Shown one piece after another: positions 31,933 to 44,528 of a DNA stretch of 64,000 nucleotides. Position 1 is the stretch's first letter, and each line of letters starts with the position of its first letter. Source of the stretch: Ochromonas danica (lineage: Eukaryota; Sar; Chrysophyceae; Chromulinales; Chromulinaceae). Below the pieces are notes generated by a model that was not told the DNA's origin, ran no database searches, and was given only the letters and a program-made list of their open reading frames with translations. The position numbers were made by a program, and so were the translations under genes. The stretch is taken from contig VKHL01000043.1 in assembly GCA_015146655.1 (NCBI GenBank), positions 62,001-126,000 on the forward strand, read 5' to 3'.

Positions 31933-34886
31933 ATGAAAGAAAGTGAAGAGATCAACGACTTGCTTCATTTTTGCACAGGTAAAAGAAGCAAAGATGTACT
32001 TGTGCTGTCCCGTCCAGGCGAGGAGCAGCGGTTAACCTACTTGGACTACGCGGGCAGTCCTCCGCTCTGCCGGCCTCTGCTGCAGCGAGTCTTCGAGGAG
32101 ATAGCGGCGCACTGCCTAGGCAACCCTCACTCGACTGGAGGTGGACCTGCCAGCTCGCAGTCTGTGGACGTGCTGAGAAGGGGCAGAGAGCTGACGCTGG
32201 AGCACTTCGGCCTGGACCCCTCCGACTATGACGTGGTCTTCACAGCGGGCAGCACGGCGTCGATCAAGCTCGTGGGCGAGGTCTTTCCATGGTCGCCACA
32301 GAGTGTTTATGCCTATTGTGAGAATGCTCACACGTCACTATTGGGCTTGCGCTCCTTCGCGCCGAAGTTTCAACCTCTCCCCGCGCTGCCCTTCTACCAC
32401 CCCAGCGATGAAGAACACAGTGACGACGAAGAAGCTAAAGTGAAGCGCATTCTCACTATGTTTCAGAGAGAGCTAGAGAGCATGCCTAGCTCTTCCTCGT
32501 CGTCTTCTGTGCCTTTCTCACTGTTTGGCCTTTCTGGCGAGTGCAATTTCTCTGGAGCTGGCCTGGATTTCCTGTTGGCTCGCGATGTTCTCAAACAATT
32601 AGAGCGCGTGACGGGCCATCGCTGGCTGTGGCTTGTGGATGGCGCAAGATTGATTAGCCGGCCTTCTCTCCCTTGCCAGCCAGACCTGATCGCTCTGTCA
32701 TTCTACAAGCTGCTGGGATATCCCACGGGATTGGGAGCCCTGATCATCAAGAAGACTGTCATGCCTTTGATGAAGAAGCAATATTTTGGTGGTGGAACTG
32801 TGCTGGCTGGTGATGCACGGACTAACTTTCTCGTGCCTGTGCCTGCGACCTCGTCGACTCACTTCGAGGATGGAACGCCAAACTACCAGGCGATAGCTGC
32901 TTTGGGCCCTGTGTTCAGCTTTTGGAAGGAGCTTGGAGGAAGTGGTCGTGTAGGGAGATTTGTAGAGCGGCTGAGAGTAAGGGCAGTGCAGGCCATGAAG
33001 CAAATGATCCATCGTGATTCTGGTCGACCGCTTTGTCTGCTTTACCACAGCCAAGCCTCAGCCTCAGCCTCAGCAGATGGAAGCCTTTCATCGGCAGCGA
33101 CAATCGAAACAAGGAATTGGAATACTTATCAAGGTACTGCTATTGTTCTTCTTTCTCCTTTTCCAAGGTAACACCTTGTAACCACATGGTTGTGGACTTT
33201 GTGAAGGGCCCATAATTGCCTTCAATTTGCAGGACAGCGCTGGAGGTCCCATCGGCCATTACAATGTGCAACAACGAGCTCAAGCTTGCCGCATTCAATT
33301 GCGCACAGGTTTGCAACACTTGTTTATTTGATCCTTTAGCCTGACATTCGCTTGTTGTGTTTCAGGTTGTTTCTGCAATCTTGGAGGATGCCAGGATGCT
33401 TTGGGTATCTCCAGTCAACGCTGCAAGGAACATTTTGAATTGGGCAAGCGTTGCTCAGCAGCGGTGGCGGAAGAGCAAGAGGATGGCCTGGACATTATCC
33501 ATGGTCAGCATACAGGTTAGATGACAGCCTCATTCAACACCAGGCCTTGAGCTGAGTGGTGTGTATGGTGTGCATACAGGGGCTTGTCGAGTTAGCTTTG
33601 GATATGGTAGCACCGTAGAAGATGTAGATACCTTCATCAACTTCTTACGAGAGGCTTTCTTAGATGCTCCCATTCCGACTCCACCGTCGATGAGATCAAT
33701 CATCCATCCTTTGGGAGTGGAACAAGAGGAGATGCTCTATGAGCAGCACCAAGTTTGGCCTTTCCCCTTGATGCCTCGCCCTCTTCCTTGTGAAACGACT
33801 AAGGATGACCAAACAACGGTTCATCTCGCAGCGATCTTTGTCTTCCCCATAAAGAGCTGTGCTGGAATGCGTGTAAGCCACTGGCCCGTTACCAATCAAG
33901 GCTTGCTGTTTGATCGAATGCTCGCCATTCAATGCGATCAAACTGGTTCTGTGTTAACTCAGAAGAACTGCCCTGCCCTCTCGTTGTTGAAACCAATCAT
34001 TTCCTACCAAACCGCCCACAAGAGATGGGTGATGAGAATAGAAGCAAGTGGCTCTGTGGAAGACTTGGAGGTGTGTCTGAGTTATGGAGACAAGGTCGAT
34101 CAATCAGCTCAAGTCGATGCAGGCGGAGCCGTTGAAGATATCAATGTGGATGAAGATGTTCATGTGGATGTAGCGGTGTGTGGGAGACAGCTTCGCGCCA
34201 AGAGGATTTCCAAGGATGCTGGCGCATGGCTGACTGATTTCATTCATCGACAACAGCCAGAGATGAAATCTAAATATACCTACAGCCTTGTGCGAAGTAA
34301 TGTGAGGACTGGTGGCAACTTTGCCAATACTGCTCAATATCTCTTGCTGTCACTTCCATCTGTACAAGCGTTGGTCTCCTTGGCCAAAGAAACCCCCGAT
34401 ATGGCTGGACATCAAGTGAAAGTTGAGAATTTCCGGCCGAACTTGGTTATATCAAGTCCTGAAGGAGAGCCTCATATGGAGGATAGCTTTTCTGCAATTC
34501 TTCTTCCTGCTTTGTGCCACCACGAAGAGAAAGGAGATCAGAAAGAAGATCTTGCAGAGGAATGGATATCGCAGAGTCTCACACTTTCTGTGACAGGGCC
34601 ATGCGCACGTTGTTTGATGGTGAATATTAATAGCTCGACGGGCAAGCTGGACGGGAAAGTCTTCCAGGCACTGCGAACATATCGCAAAATTGATCGCAAC
34701 GTCTATTTCGGTCAGTTCTTGCAGCTTAATGAAGAGCTGTTGGACGCATCACTAGTTGACAAGATCTCTTGCAGGAGTTTGTCCACGAAGGAGATATCTG
34801 CTTTGCCAATGTTAGTTGTGGGCTCTCCTGTCCAGGTAGTACCAAAGAAATCCCAAGAATCGGCTGATTGCCATACTCACGGTTAA
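31933..34886 (+). CDS. MOCOS: molybdenum cofactor sulfurase (NifS-like + MOSC)
   Basis: Four exons (31933-33133, 33207-33308, 33366-33515, 33580-34886) encode about 919 residues, full length for MOCOS/ABA3. The enzyme takes sulfur from L-cysteine and places it on Moco, activating xanthine dehydrogenase and aldehyde oxidase. The N-terminal class V aminotransferase part has LDYAGSPPL, GNPHST, and SFYKLLGYPTG with the PLP-lysine at residue 259. Exons 2-3 restore GPIIAFNLQD and the persulfide cysteine loop RTGCFCNLGGCQ. The last exon carries the MOSC domain (FPIKSCAGM, FRPNLV, GPCARC). Introns are 57-73 bp. Confidence 0.93.
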
Positions 34887-35190
34887 CTACAAATGAGATC
34901 TTATAGACAGATAAGATCATGTACTGTTGAAACAAGCTAGCAGTCTAGCCAGCGCAGTCGGTATTGATCGACGCTTGCTGTCTGCTAACTACTCAATCCG
35001 TTTGTTCATTGAATCATTAATATTTATTAAATGGGCACAGAAACCAACAAGCAATTTCATCACATATTTGAACACTTAAAGAAACAACAAATACGCAAGG
35101 AAAGAATTAAAATCCACCACACACACGAGAACAATTTGGCGAGACATTAAAGATCCATCACGCCTTCAAATCAGCATGTCGCCAGCTAGT
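34887..35190. other. convergent 3' ends, nothing else seen
   Basis: AT-rich gap between MOCOS and the ankyrin/WW gene, which converge here. It is presumably both 3' UTRs. Confidence 0.5.
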
Positions 35191-38100
35191 CTAATCGAAT
35201 ACAACGCCTTTAAACATAGACAGGTCCTGCACATTATATTTATTGGCTAGAGTAATAAAGAGCTCGGTGTATCTGTCCTTGTAGACCGCAAGAATATCAT
35301 TCATCTCTTTCACTTTCTCCGGGTTGAACTTTTCGTAGAACATCTGCAGTAGCTCTCTGGCTTTGTCGAATTTAAGTTCATCTACTGGGTGCATATCGAA
35401 CAGATCTGGCCGGTCCCACTGGCTCGCGTTCGTGATGTGATCAATATAGTAATAGGCTTTGTAGTCAATATCATACGCTTTTGTCCAACGACCACCATAG
35501 TAAGTGATGAAAGAAGCATACATGGGAAAATCAATTCCAGCCCCAAAGATTTCCTCTTGGCTCTGTCCAGCAGTACGCCTTTGCTCAACCGCTTCCACGT
35601 ATCGCGCGATATGAATATGATTGGCCTTTTTCGCAAGGTCTGAAGCGCGAAGCTTCCCATTGTTTTCTTCGTTGCGAAGGTAGTAAGATAAAAGCACCGC
35701 GCAAGATAGATGGCCACAAAGACATGCTGCATGCAATGCAGTGTCTCCTTGGATATCGCGACCGCGAAGAATCTCGGGAACAGCGAAGTTCTTTTGGGAA
35801 GACTTGATGGCCGATCCTGGTCGACTGTTATTAATGCTTCCCCTTCCTTGAGAAGAAACAGGCCTGCTTGAAGAAACTGATGGATTGGTGGTGCGAGCAA
35901 GATTGACAAGCATTTCGATACAATCAGTGCGACCGAAGAAGGATGCAAAAAATAATGGCACGCGATCTTTACTGTCTTTGACCCATAGATTAGCTCCTTG
36001 TTCATACAAAACCTGCAGCACACGAGCGTTTGCTGCAACATGGCAAACGGTATGCTGCTTCTTATTCAAGACGTAGAGATCTTCCATATTTGGCAAGTGG
36101 CGACAAAGCACCTCTACTACTTGATGATGACCCTGGGCACTAGCTTTATGTAAACAAGTTTCCCCTTCATTGTCGGGCCACAGAAGGAAATTCTTGGGGG
36201 TTACTTGGCATAAGAAATCTGCACAATCGCTTCTTCCTTCAAAGCAAGCAAACCAAATCGGCATCCGAGACTGGTTATCAACGCAGAATAACTGTGCTCC
36301 TGCCTTTTGCAAGATCAGCAAAGCTTCTTTGGAGCGGGCTAAATGGCTCGGAGTGAGACCTTGGAAGTTAGCTGTGTCAGGATGTACTTCACAAGACAAG
36401 AGAAACGCCAACACTTGCACACCATTAGAAATGGCTGCTGCATGCAAAGGAGTATCTCCTTTTGCGTCGCCTACTTCGACCCACTGAGGATCTAACGCTA
36501 CTAATTCAACCACACAGTCCAATCGATTGGCCAATGCGGCGTAAAAGAGAGGAGTACGACCCTTCTTGTCCATAATAAAGCAATCGAAATACTTGCACAA
36601 GAACTTCAGTACCTCGACATGTCCGAAGTAAGCAGCATGATGAGCTGCAGAAAACATGGACGTATATAAGCATTCCTCCCAACCGGGCAGCTTAGTGGGA
36701 TCCTCCATTTCGATCGCCTCTCCTTCCTCGCCACCTTCCTCTCCAATATCGTCTGCGTCTTCAACAACTTCGACCATGGGAATACCATTGCCATCTACCT
36801 CAGAGACGTGTATAATTGGAGTAGAAATACTTGAAAGTAGCGACTCTTCCTTGGGTTGCTTAATACTACCTGAAGGGCGATGAGAAGAAGAAGAAAGAGG
36901 CCTTTCAGCAATGGCCTTGACGCTTCCTTTCCCTGCACTTGGCGGACGCGTCTTGCTGCTACCAGATTGCACCTGCTCGATTGATTTCATGGCATGATTC
37001 AGATCTTGGGTTATTTGCTTGAGCTTGTCAATGTATCCCAAAGGATCATTGTTCGGGGAAATCTCTTTGAGCAAAACCGCAATATCCATTGATAGCATTG
37101 TCATGTTTCTACAAGATGACTGATCTTCCTCCTTCAATCGAGTGACATCGTACTTGCAACCAGCCAGAATAGATAAAGTGCGCTGAGCTTCACGGAGGAC
37201 ACTTTCAATTTTCTTGAAGGTGGATGTCTCTGCGGCTGCGACCGAAGCAGGTGTGATTGCGATCGCTGCGGAAGATGCCGACAATTGAACATCTTTTCCC
37301 TTCATCATCCCCTGGGATGAAGCAGAAGAAGCTGCAAGGTCCTTCCTCAAAGAAGCTGAAGAAGGGGGTTTGCCTTCGGAGTGACCTTGTTTAACTATTT
37401 CCAGATCTGCGCTCACTTGCTGAGCTTTCTTGTTGTCTACTAAGGCAATGAGGTCTTCCAGGCGCTTGCTGACCAAATCACCCTTCACAGTTAGCTCTTG
37501 GAGTTTGCGATCGATCTCCGCGTCATGGTCGTCTTTGCTAACTTCAAATGAAGCACGTTGGCGTTGCTCCAAACGCAGGCCTCTTTTCTCTGACATGATT
37601 TCTTGTTGCCAAGCTCTCAACTCATTCTCAGAGGTAGAAGACTGAACTTTCGCCAGGAAGGCGACTGTAGCTTCTGTCAGAGGCTCTTGCGTGGCTTTAT
37701 TGGGAGAGCTTGGGGAGTCGCTATCGTTCTTTCCGCCATCCACGCTATTGTTGTCTTTGAAAATTGCCAGGTCTAGATCTTTCATAGAATTTGCCCTATT
37801 CAACCCTGGTGCAGGATCAACTATTAATGGGCGCACAACAGCAGGTGTTTCTCCAACGTTCTGCACATCAGCTTCTGCCGTGGGTTTTGGGGGTTCCACA
37901 ATCATTGCAGCGCTCGCGTTGGCTTTCAATTCCGCACTATTGGCGGAATCTGTAGCGCGCATTTTCTTGGAAACAAACTTTGCTCTGTTTTGGATTCTCA
38001 GCTGCTTGTTGATGCGGTTCCCTTCTTCTCGAAGCTTCTCTTCGTTGGCCTTGCTATCACCTGCCTGTTGCATTTGTCGCAACTGCTCGAGTTTCTTTCG

Positions 38101-39068
38101 CTTTTCTTCCAACTCTGCAAGACGCAATTTGCGCTGCTCTTCTTCTAATTGGTCTTTCTTCTGCTGCTCTCTCTCCCATTCTAATAGTTTCTCGCGCTCT
38201 CGTTGCTTCCAAAGTTTGCGTTCCAATAGTTCGCGAAAATCTTGTTCTGCGAGGGCAGAGAGATTGTCTTCAATCGTCATCTGCGCTTGATCTGTAAGGT
38301 GTCGCTCTAGCGCCGCCCTCTCTCTTCGGACCTTCTCTTCTTCAATCCGTTGCAAAGCTTCTTCGGCTTCTCTTTTCCGTCGCTCTTCCAGCTCAGCCTG
38401 CTTGCGGATTCTCTCCACCACCGCAGCTCGCCTAGCCTCGGCAGCTTTCCTTCGCTCTTCTTTCTCTGCAAGCTCTTTGGCCTTTCTCTCCTCCACTTCC
38501 AGCCGAATCTTTTCTCTGAAGCGCTGCTGGTCGTATTCCTTGAAGACAGCCTTCAGCATTACGGACTGAGCATCTTCCGTCTCCCTGTACAATCACCAAT
38601 CATTCACTAACAATGGCACAAAGGAGACGACGGGAAGAAAAGGCGTTCGCACATTAGTAGTCTCTCCTCTGCTATTTTCAAATGTGAGGTGGCCTCGCTG
38701 TTGGTCAAGTCCTCCAGCTCCATTAGCCTGCGCTCATAGGACTGCCTCTCAGCCTCCTGCCTCTTCTGGCGGTCAGCCACATTGTTGCTGAAGACAGCAG
38801 AGTTGTTCAGCTTGAGGGAGGAGGTTGAAGCAGAGGATTTCTTGTTCTTTTGACTTTGAATGAAGCGCAGCAAGTCGTTGGCGGAGTTGGGAATGGCCAG
38901 ACCACATCCCTCGGGGACTGGCGCGCACTGGCTGTTGGAGGGCACGGAAGGCAGCATGGCTGGCGACTGGAGATGGCTGATGGCTGACTGCTGATTGATG
39001 ACTTGGCAATGGGTGGGAAGGGGAGGGGAAGGCCAGGGCTCAGAGGCGGAAGATACGGCGCCTTCCAA
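35191..39068 (-). CDS. coiled-coil, ankyrin-repeat and WW-domain protein
   Basis: Two exons (38653-39068, 35191-38584; 68-bp intron) give about 1,269 residues. Order: Ser-rich N-terminus, coiled coil (about 110-360, dense EERRKAAEA-type heptads), a Ser/Pro linker, a block of about eight ankyrin repeats (GRTPLFYAALANRLDC, GDTPLHAAAISNG, GETCLHKASAQGHHQ, GDTALHAACLCGH), and a C-terminal WW-like module (KAYYYIDHITNASQWDRP). These are protein-protein interaction domains; no catalytic part. The same WW style occurs in the giant protein at 42-50 kb, suggesting a related scaffold role. Confidence 0.85.
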
Positions 39069-39193
39069 TCAATTTCACAATCCTCACACTGAAAACCTGA
39101 AACTGATTCTTGCGCGGGTGGCAATAATAATCACCAACAAGAAGAAAAAGTGACAACCATTGATTGAGTGGCCTTCTTCTCTCTCTTGAGATC

Positions 39194-39538
39194 ATGTCTT
39201 CATGGCCTTTCTGTCCGCAGTGTGGGTCTATTTTAGACCATCCTGTTGCTGATCATGTCACATGTGATTGCTGTCTATTTTCGTGTAAGTTCGCTGACTT
39301 GCAAGTGGCCGAGGTGGTGACGCGCAGTGCGCCAACCCCGAAGCCTGCCTGGCTAGTGGACGAGGTCGAAGAGACAAACAAAGACAAGAAGAAGCACGCT
39401 ATCATCGAGGAGCCCTGCCCGAAGTGCGCGCACCCCGAGCTCTACTTCTACACGATGCAGCTGCGCAGCGTGGACGAAGGCTCCACAGTCTTCTACGAAT
39501 GTCCCAAGTGTACTCACAAGTTCTCTGTAAATAACTAA
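39194..39538 (+). CDS. RPA12: RNA polymerase I subunit RPA12
   Basis: 114 residues with two zinc ribbons. N-terminal: CPQCGSIL...CDCC. C-terminal TFIIS-like ribbon: CPKCAHPELYFYTMQLRSVDEGSTVFYECPKC, split here only for length: key residues are the four Cys, QLRS and DEG. In this family the C-terminal ribbon reaches the Pol I active site and stimulates RNA cleavage; the acidic DEG pair is present. The first ATG in frame is at 39164, but the one at 39194 (MSSWPFCPQCG) fits family length. Confidence 0.93.
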   Translation: MSSWPFCPQCGSILDHPVADHVTCDCCLFSCKFADLQVAEVVTRSAPTPKPAWLVDEVEETNKDKKKHAIIEEPCPKCAHPELYFYTMQLRSVDEGSTVFYECPKCTHKFSVNN

Positions 39539-39692
39539 CTTAATTACCTCTCCTCATTACTATTTTGACTTGCTGGGAGGATCAGATCGGTACATGCAGA
39601 AGGGATTAACTCTATGACTTCCCAGTCACTACGAGGCCCGCCTATTGATCCAAATTATTACTTTAACAAAGCGATCAAAATTTGCTAGAGGT

Positions 39693-40628
39693 TTACAGGA
39701 ATTGAGCGAGCCACTTGAAGCCGTCGCCGTAACCCATTTTTTTGACCACAGAGCACATGTAGAGCTCGATGGGTCGGATGTTTGAAGACTTATCAGCCTT
39801 TGTCTAGCAATCAATCATTCAAGCAGACACCGTCACAGTGAGCAATCATCGTCGATGACAAGACAGCAATACAGAGGGGTAAGAGCACAAACTCACTTCT
39901 TTGCCATATGTCTCGTAAAGTCCGAGTTGATATCTCAAGTCCTCTTCACTTGGCGCAGTGCCAAGGTCAATCTTATTTCCAAGAACGAGGAAGGGAATAT
40001 TTGCGAGCTCCTCTTCCGAGAGCAAGGCATCCAACTCCTTTTTGGCCTCAGGGAATCTCGCCCGATCCACTGCATCTACGATGAAGACCACGCCGTCTAC
40101 CCCTGTGGCGAAGTACTCCTTCCACAGCTTTCGAGCTAGACAGAATCACAAAACAATTCAGAAACTACGCTCTAGCTCTATTCAATTCATAGTCATCAAA
40201 GGTTAAGTCAGTCTCACCAGTTTCGTGTCCTCCCAAATCAAAAGTCTTGAACCGAATCTTGCCAATAATTAACTCGTCTTGGTCTAGAGAGAGGATTCAT
40301 GGACATTGAAACAAGCATGTCAGCACGACAAAGACAAGAGTGGCGGAGCTTAACAGTGACAGCTTACTGGGATGGATGGTGGGGTTGTGTATGGCCACGC
40401 GGCCTTCCTTGAGCATGTGCAAGAGAGTTGTCTTGCCTGCATTATCCAACCCCAAGAAGAGAATCTTGGCGCTCTTGTGATATAATCCTGGAATTTATCA
40501 GATGCACAGTCCGGCCCCACCCCATGAGTGCAAAGCGAGAGAATGATAGAGAGTGTGTGAGGAGAGGCAGTCTGGTCTCACTCACCTAATGCTGCCAGAA
40601 CGCCATAAAACCAGTCAACTAAGAACAT
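39693..40628 (-). CDS. SAR1: SAR1-type small GTPase (COPII coat)
   Basis: Five exons (40586-40628, 40368-40487, 40218-40283, 39897-40135, 39693-39803) keep frame and give 192 residues, the normal SAR1 length. The N-terminus [15 protein letters not shown] is the SAR1 amphipathic membrane helix and lacks the myristoylated Gly2 of ARFs. GTP motifs: GLDNAGKTT (P-loop), FDLGGHE (switch II, with the His that replaces Gln), NKID (base recognition). C-terminus [14 protein letters not shown] is diagnostic. SAR1 recruits Sec23/24 to bud vesicles from the ER. One residue pair after GKE is encoded across the last intron. Confidence 0.95.
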
Positions 40629-41089
40629 CTTCAACACTGTTTCTCTATTTTACCACAAGAGAGGTGTAGGAGTAAGAGAAAAATAACGAAACTGAGAAAT
40701 GGCGTTGGATATGGGAATGTTCGAGAAAATACACGAAAACAAACAAGAGAAGGAATGAATTGTCATCCTAAGCACACTGACCCGAAAGAAAATTAAGAAA
40801 ATAAATAATTTGAAGGAGCAGAATAAAGGCAGACGGAGTGAGATTCTCTCAGAGGAGGAGACAGTGAGGATGGCTGCTGGATGAGATGATTTCTCTTCCC
40901 CTTGGCTTCTCCTTCCCTCGAAACAGATGACAGACACAGACACCGCCGGACACACACACAGTCACACTACTTTAACTTCCCCTTTCTTGCACGCATCGTA
41001 GTAATAGAGGCATGGATGGCGGAGTTAAGTTGTCATTATTGCTTGCACTTCCTGATACTGCCACCTCAATAACAAAAGTCTTGGTCAGC
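40629..41089. other. SAR1 / TatA intergenic region
   Basis: Divergent promoters of SAR1 and the TatA-like gene. No additional gene is supported. A frame from 41012 extends the TatA-like protein upstream by 26 codons but is probably 5' leader. Confidence 0.5.
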
Positions 41090-41593
41090 ATGGGTTTCTC
41101 ACAGTCTTTACTCTTCGGGTTGCTTGCTCTATTGGTCTGCCTCGTTGAAGTGCGTGGATTTGTGCCATCCACTCGATTACCTTCTGTGGCCGGCCGCTTC
41201 GTCCAACAGCAGCCACAGTCATCCAATGCTCAGCCAGCCAAGTTGCCCACCTTTGGTGCGAAGCTGATCCAGACTAGACAGCAGCCTCTAAGAGATTTGC
41301 TGGGCCTTGGCCCCGTGGAAATTGGCTTGACGTTACTTGCAGCGTTGGTTCTCTTCGGCCCGGAGACCCTCAAATCACTTTCCAAGGACGTCGGCAGAGC
41401 TGCCGCTGAGCTGAAGGAAATTCCGAAGACCTTCAAAGAAGGCATGGACGAAGGTGCCGAGTCAGCGCAGGTGTCTCGCATGAAGGCCATCGCGGCGGAG
41501 AAGAGGAAGAAGAGAGAAGAGAAGCTGCAGGCTAGCGGCGATGACGACGAAGAAGCCGATGAGAGCGCAGAGGAAGTCAAGAAAGACAAATAG
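41090..41593 (+). CDS. tatA: TatA/Tha4-like thylakoid translocase subunit
   Basis: 167 residues from the ATG at 41090 (MGFSQSLLFGLLALLVCLVE). The leader is a signal peptide ending VRG, followed by FVPSTRLPSVAGRF, a basic transit-peptide-like stretch whose Phe at +1 is the hallmark of import into red-derived complex plastids. The mature part has LGLGPVEIGLTLLAALVLFG, the Phe-Gly hinge and an amphipathic helix (LSKDVGRAAAELKEIPKTF), the TatA layout; the acidic/basic tail is family-typical. Role: pore component of the twin-arginine pathway in the thylakoid membrane. TatB/Hcf106 is the alternative. Confidence 0.85.
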   Translation: MGFSQSLLFGLLALLVCLVEVRGFVPSTRLPSVAGRFVQQQPQSSNAQPAKLPTFGAKLIQTRQQPLRDLLGLGPVEIGLTLLAALVLFGPETLKSLSKDVGRAAAELKEIPKTFKEGMDEGAESAQVSRMKAIAAEKRKKREEKLQASGDDDEEADESAEEVKKDK

Positions 41594-41727
41594 ACTGCAA
41601 AATTGTGTTAATATCGCTACTATCTATGAGACCACCAGGGCTGTTGATTGACAGGCTTTATTCTATTTACAATGATGTACATCTCACTATTAGAGGTCAG
41701 CATAACGAGGGATGGATGACCAGGCCA

Positions 41728-42206
41728 TTATATATCTTGAAAGGAAATCTCTTTCACAAAGAGGCCGTCGCGTGTCAGTATGACCACTTTGAGGTCTCCC
41801 CCGCTGAGAATGTCTCGCTGAAAGGCGAGCCGCAAGCACCTCTCTGTTAACTTCACCAGCTGCAGAGCGTCCAAATCTGGCACATAGAGAGCTTCGCATA
41901 GAGCATGCAGCTGCGTGGTGGCACTGCCAGTGACTGCGAAGGACCGACTGGCGGTCATCGCGCCTAACGAGTCCATACTGCACAGATAGGGTCTGCCGTC
42001 GAGCTCGAAGCCCGCAATCACAGGGGTGATATAGAAGCTCTTCTCATAGAGCAAGTTCGAGAGAAGGCGAGCCACAGCCGGCGCGGCAACCTCAGATTGG
42101 AGATGATTGCAGACCTTCCCTCTCAAGAGCTCCATGATCAGCTCGCCGTCCGCGTCCAGACCATAACATCCCACAATGGATTTGTCTCCCACACGATACA
42201 CCGCAC
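41728..42206 (-). pseudogene. PSMB3: proteasome subunit beta-3 (PSMB3), 3' part
   Basis: The minus-strand frame carries the C-terminal two thirds of a beta-3 subunit: AVYRVGDKSIVGCYGLDADG, then LLSNLLYEKSFYITPVIAGF, CSMDSLGAM and the end DGLFVKEISFQDI. LLYEK and PVIAG are beta-3 hallmarks. Upstream of 42206 the frame runs into an inverted copy of the rsmE 3' end (42216 onward), so the N-terminus is missing. The missing N-terminal half lies at 54131-54360 on the other strand. Beta-3 is a non-catalytic, essential ring subunit, so another intact copy or allele is expected. Confidence 0.9.
42102..42206. repeat. 105-bp inverted duplication, left copy (PSMB3)
   Basis: Reverse complement of 54256-54360 with no difference that I can see. 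It is the overlap shared by the two halves of the broken PSMB3 gene and marks one staggered break of the inversion. Confidence 0.92.
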
Positions 42207-42215
42207 CAAGAATAC

Positions 42216-44528
42216 TCTTTAGGACCAAGAATACTGCGAACAGATACGGCTGTGGCGGTGTTAATGGGACTAGTGAATGAGTGGCTCGCGTCGCGGTCAG
42301 GGCCTGCACCCTGTTAGTCCATTTAGACAGCAATGTAATAGAACGACGATAGAACAGATAAGATGAAGAGAGGAGAGTTATTTACAACAGAAACATGTTC
42401 GTACAAGGTTGGATGGGAAGGGGTCGGGGTCTATTGGTAGGAATCGGTGAGTGCGAAGTACTCGAAGTAGTCCGCAGTGAGCGGATCGTAAAAGGACTGC
42501 AAGCCGTACTCGCCCGTGCTCTCCTGCAAGATGGATCGAGCTCGGCGAATGGCCCATTCCTCTTTGAAGTCAGGATTCGTGTCTCGCTCTTCTCCAGTGG
42601 CGGGGTTGTACCAATAAGGGTGTTTGGCCAGAGCGAAGCGCTTCGAAGCGCCGAGGCGGTCGTCTTCCACGAAACACCAGCCAGCCCATGCGCGGCTTTC
42701 GACCACTTCTCGGCCATGAATGATTTTGCGCTTCTCAGAGTTAGGGTCTAAAGGTAAGCCTGCCCTCCGCATGAGCGAAGAGTAAAGAATTTGTCTCTCC
42801 GGGAAGCGGTCGCGCAATAACTTCCAAATCTCCATCACGCGCTCATCGAAGGGCGCCAAGGCCAAGGCTCGCCGCAACAGCTTCTCCGCCACGTAACTCA
42901 ATCTATCCGGATAGAGATAGCACTGCACGATAGCGAGGTTGAGCAAAGTGCGGACATCGTAAGGCTTGCGAAGGCACGCGAATTGGAAGAGGAAATAGGC
43001 GAGTTGGAAAGTTGGCGCGCCGGGATCTCGTCGTTCGGCATCTTTCAGCAACACCATGGCTCGCTCGCGATTGATTCCCACAGGCGCTGGGCATGTCCCA
43101 ATCAAAAAGAAAGCATAGGACCGCGTGACGAGAGGGTTTGCCTCGGACAGCTCGACTGCCTGGCGGTAGAGTTCCTTCGCCGACTCTTCCTCCAAGTCGA
43201 CCACATGCTCCGCCAGGGCGTAGTTCACCACAGCTGACAGCTTTAACCCTCCGCCGCCATTCGTTTGATGATACTTCGGCTCGGCAGAACGATACATGTG
43301 TCCAGCTTTGATGAAGTCTTTGAGAGGCATGGATATCGTCTTGAGCAGGTAATTGCGAGCCAGCGCCTGAAGAATGCGGGCGGCAGCATCGGGAAGCAAA
43401 TGAGTGTACTTGCCAGTGAACGGGTTGACGTAGTGCTCGTGAGGTATCCCTTGCTCGTCGTAGTAGTAGATGGTCTCCCAGTGAGAGGTGGGGATGGTGG
43501 GCAAGTCGCACGGCCCCAACAGCTTCGGCTTCTCCCATGCACTCGCGCCAGTGTAGCGATTGAGATAATAAGACGAGTCGGGATCGCCCGGGACAGAGTA
43601 GACCTTGAGCATCACTGCATCGAGCATGCGCACAATAACAGGACGCACCAACGCTCTCCTCCAGACGGACTGGATCTTGATGATCATCTCCTTCTTCTTG
43701 CTCTTCAGCAGATGGCAAGCAAAGAGCACCTTGAACTGACCGTGCCTGGTGTCAATAGCAAGGTGCTGGACTATCCAGACATGGAAAAGCTTTCGATTCT
43801 TGGGCTTTAGAATGGGAGGATCGGAGAACTTCTCCATTTCCTCCTTGCAGTTCACTTGGTATTCCTCTGTTATCCAGGCGCGCATCTCCTTCATGGGCAT
43901 CTTGCAGGTGAAGACCTTGCTGGAGACTGTGTGATAGCATTGAACTGCCACGTCATCCACAGTCTCGAACACTTTGCACACGAAGAAATGGCCTTGAATG
44001 CGAATGGCTCGGGTCAACGCCTTTTCTCCGCGCTGGCCCAGAGCGTGTTTGGAGAGAATGACCGTCGGGGGCGACTTGGCGTGCAAGCCTTTGCTTTGAT
44101 GGACAATGAGACGAGCCGCCATGAGTCGCTTCAAGTTGCGGATGTCCATCATCTCTCCCACAGTCACTACCTCGACTTCCAGCTCCAGCGCCATGTAGCT
44201 GCGCAACTCGCTGTCCTCCAAAGTGAAGTGGAAGGTTGTCTGGCTGATGGGCGCGTACACTTCGATGTTGATTCCGTAGTCTTTGGTGTAGTTGCGAGGA
44301 TCCTTGCGCATGACAGTGATGAACACCATCACTCCGCTCAGCCGCACGGCTTCAGCGTAAATGACAGCTTTCTTCTCAGCTTGGCGCAACTTCTTCAACC
44401 GCTGCCGCCGCGCCTTGACAATAATGATTTGCTGGCGCTTGATCTGCTCCATGACATGCAGATACCAACATCGTTTGAGGAATCTGCGGATCCAGGCGTT
44501 GATTCTTGTCACGTAGTAATAGCGCATG
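42216..44528. repeat. 2,313-bp inverted duplication, left arm
   Basis: Reverse complement of 54360-56672. It contains the last 698 codons of the giant WW/IQ gene, the intergenic bases, and the last codons of rsmE (antisense here, about 42216-42311). The translated frames of the two arms are identical, implying no or almost no divergence. Confidence 0.95.
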
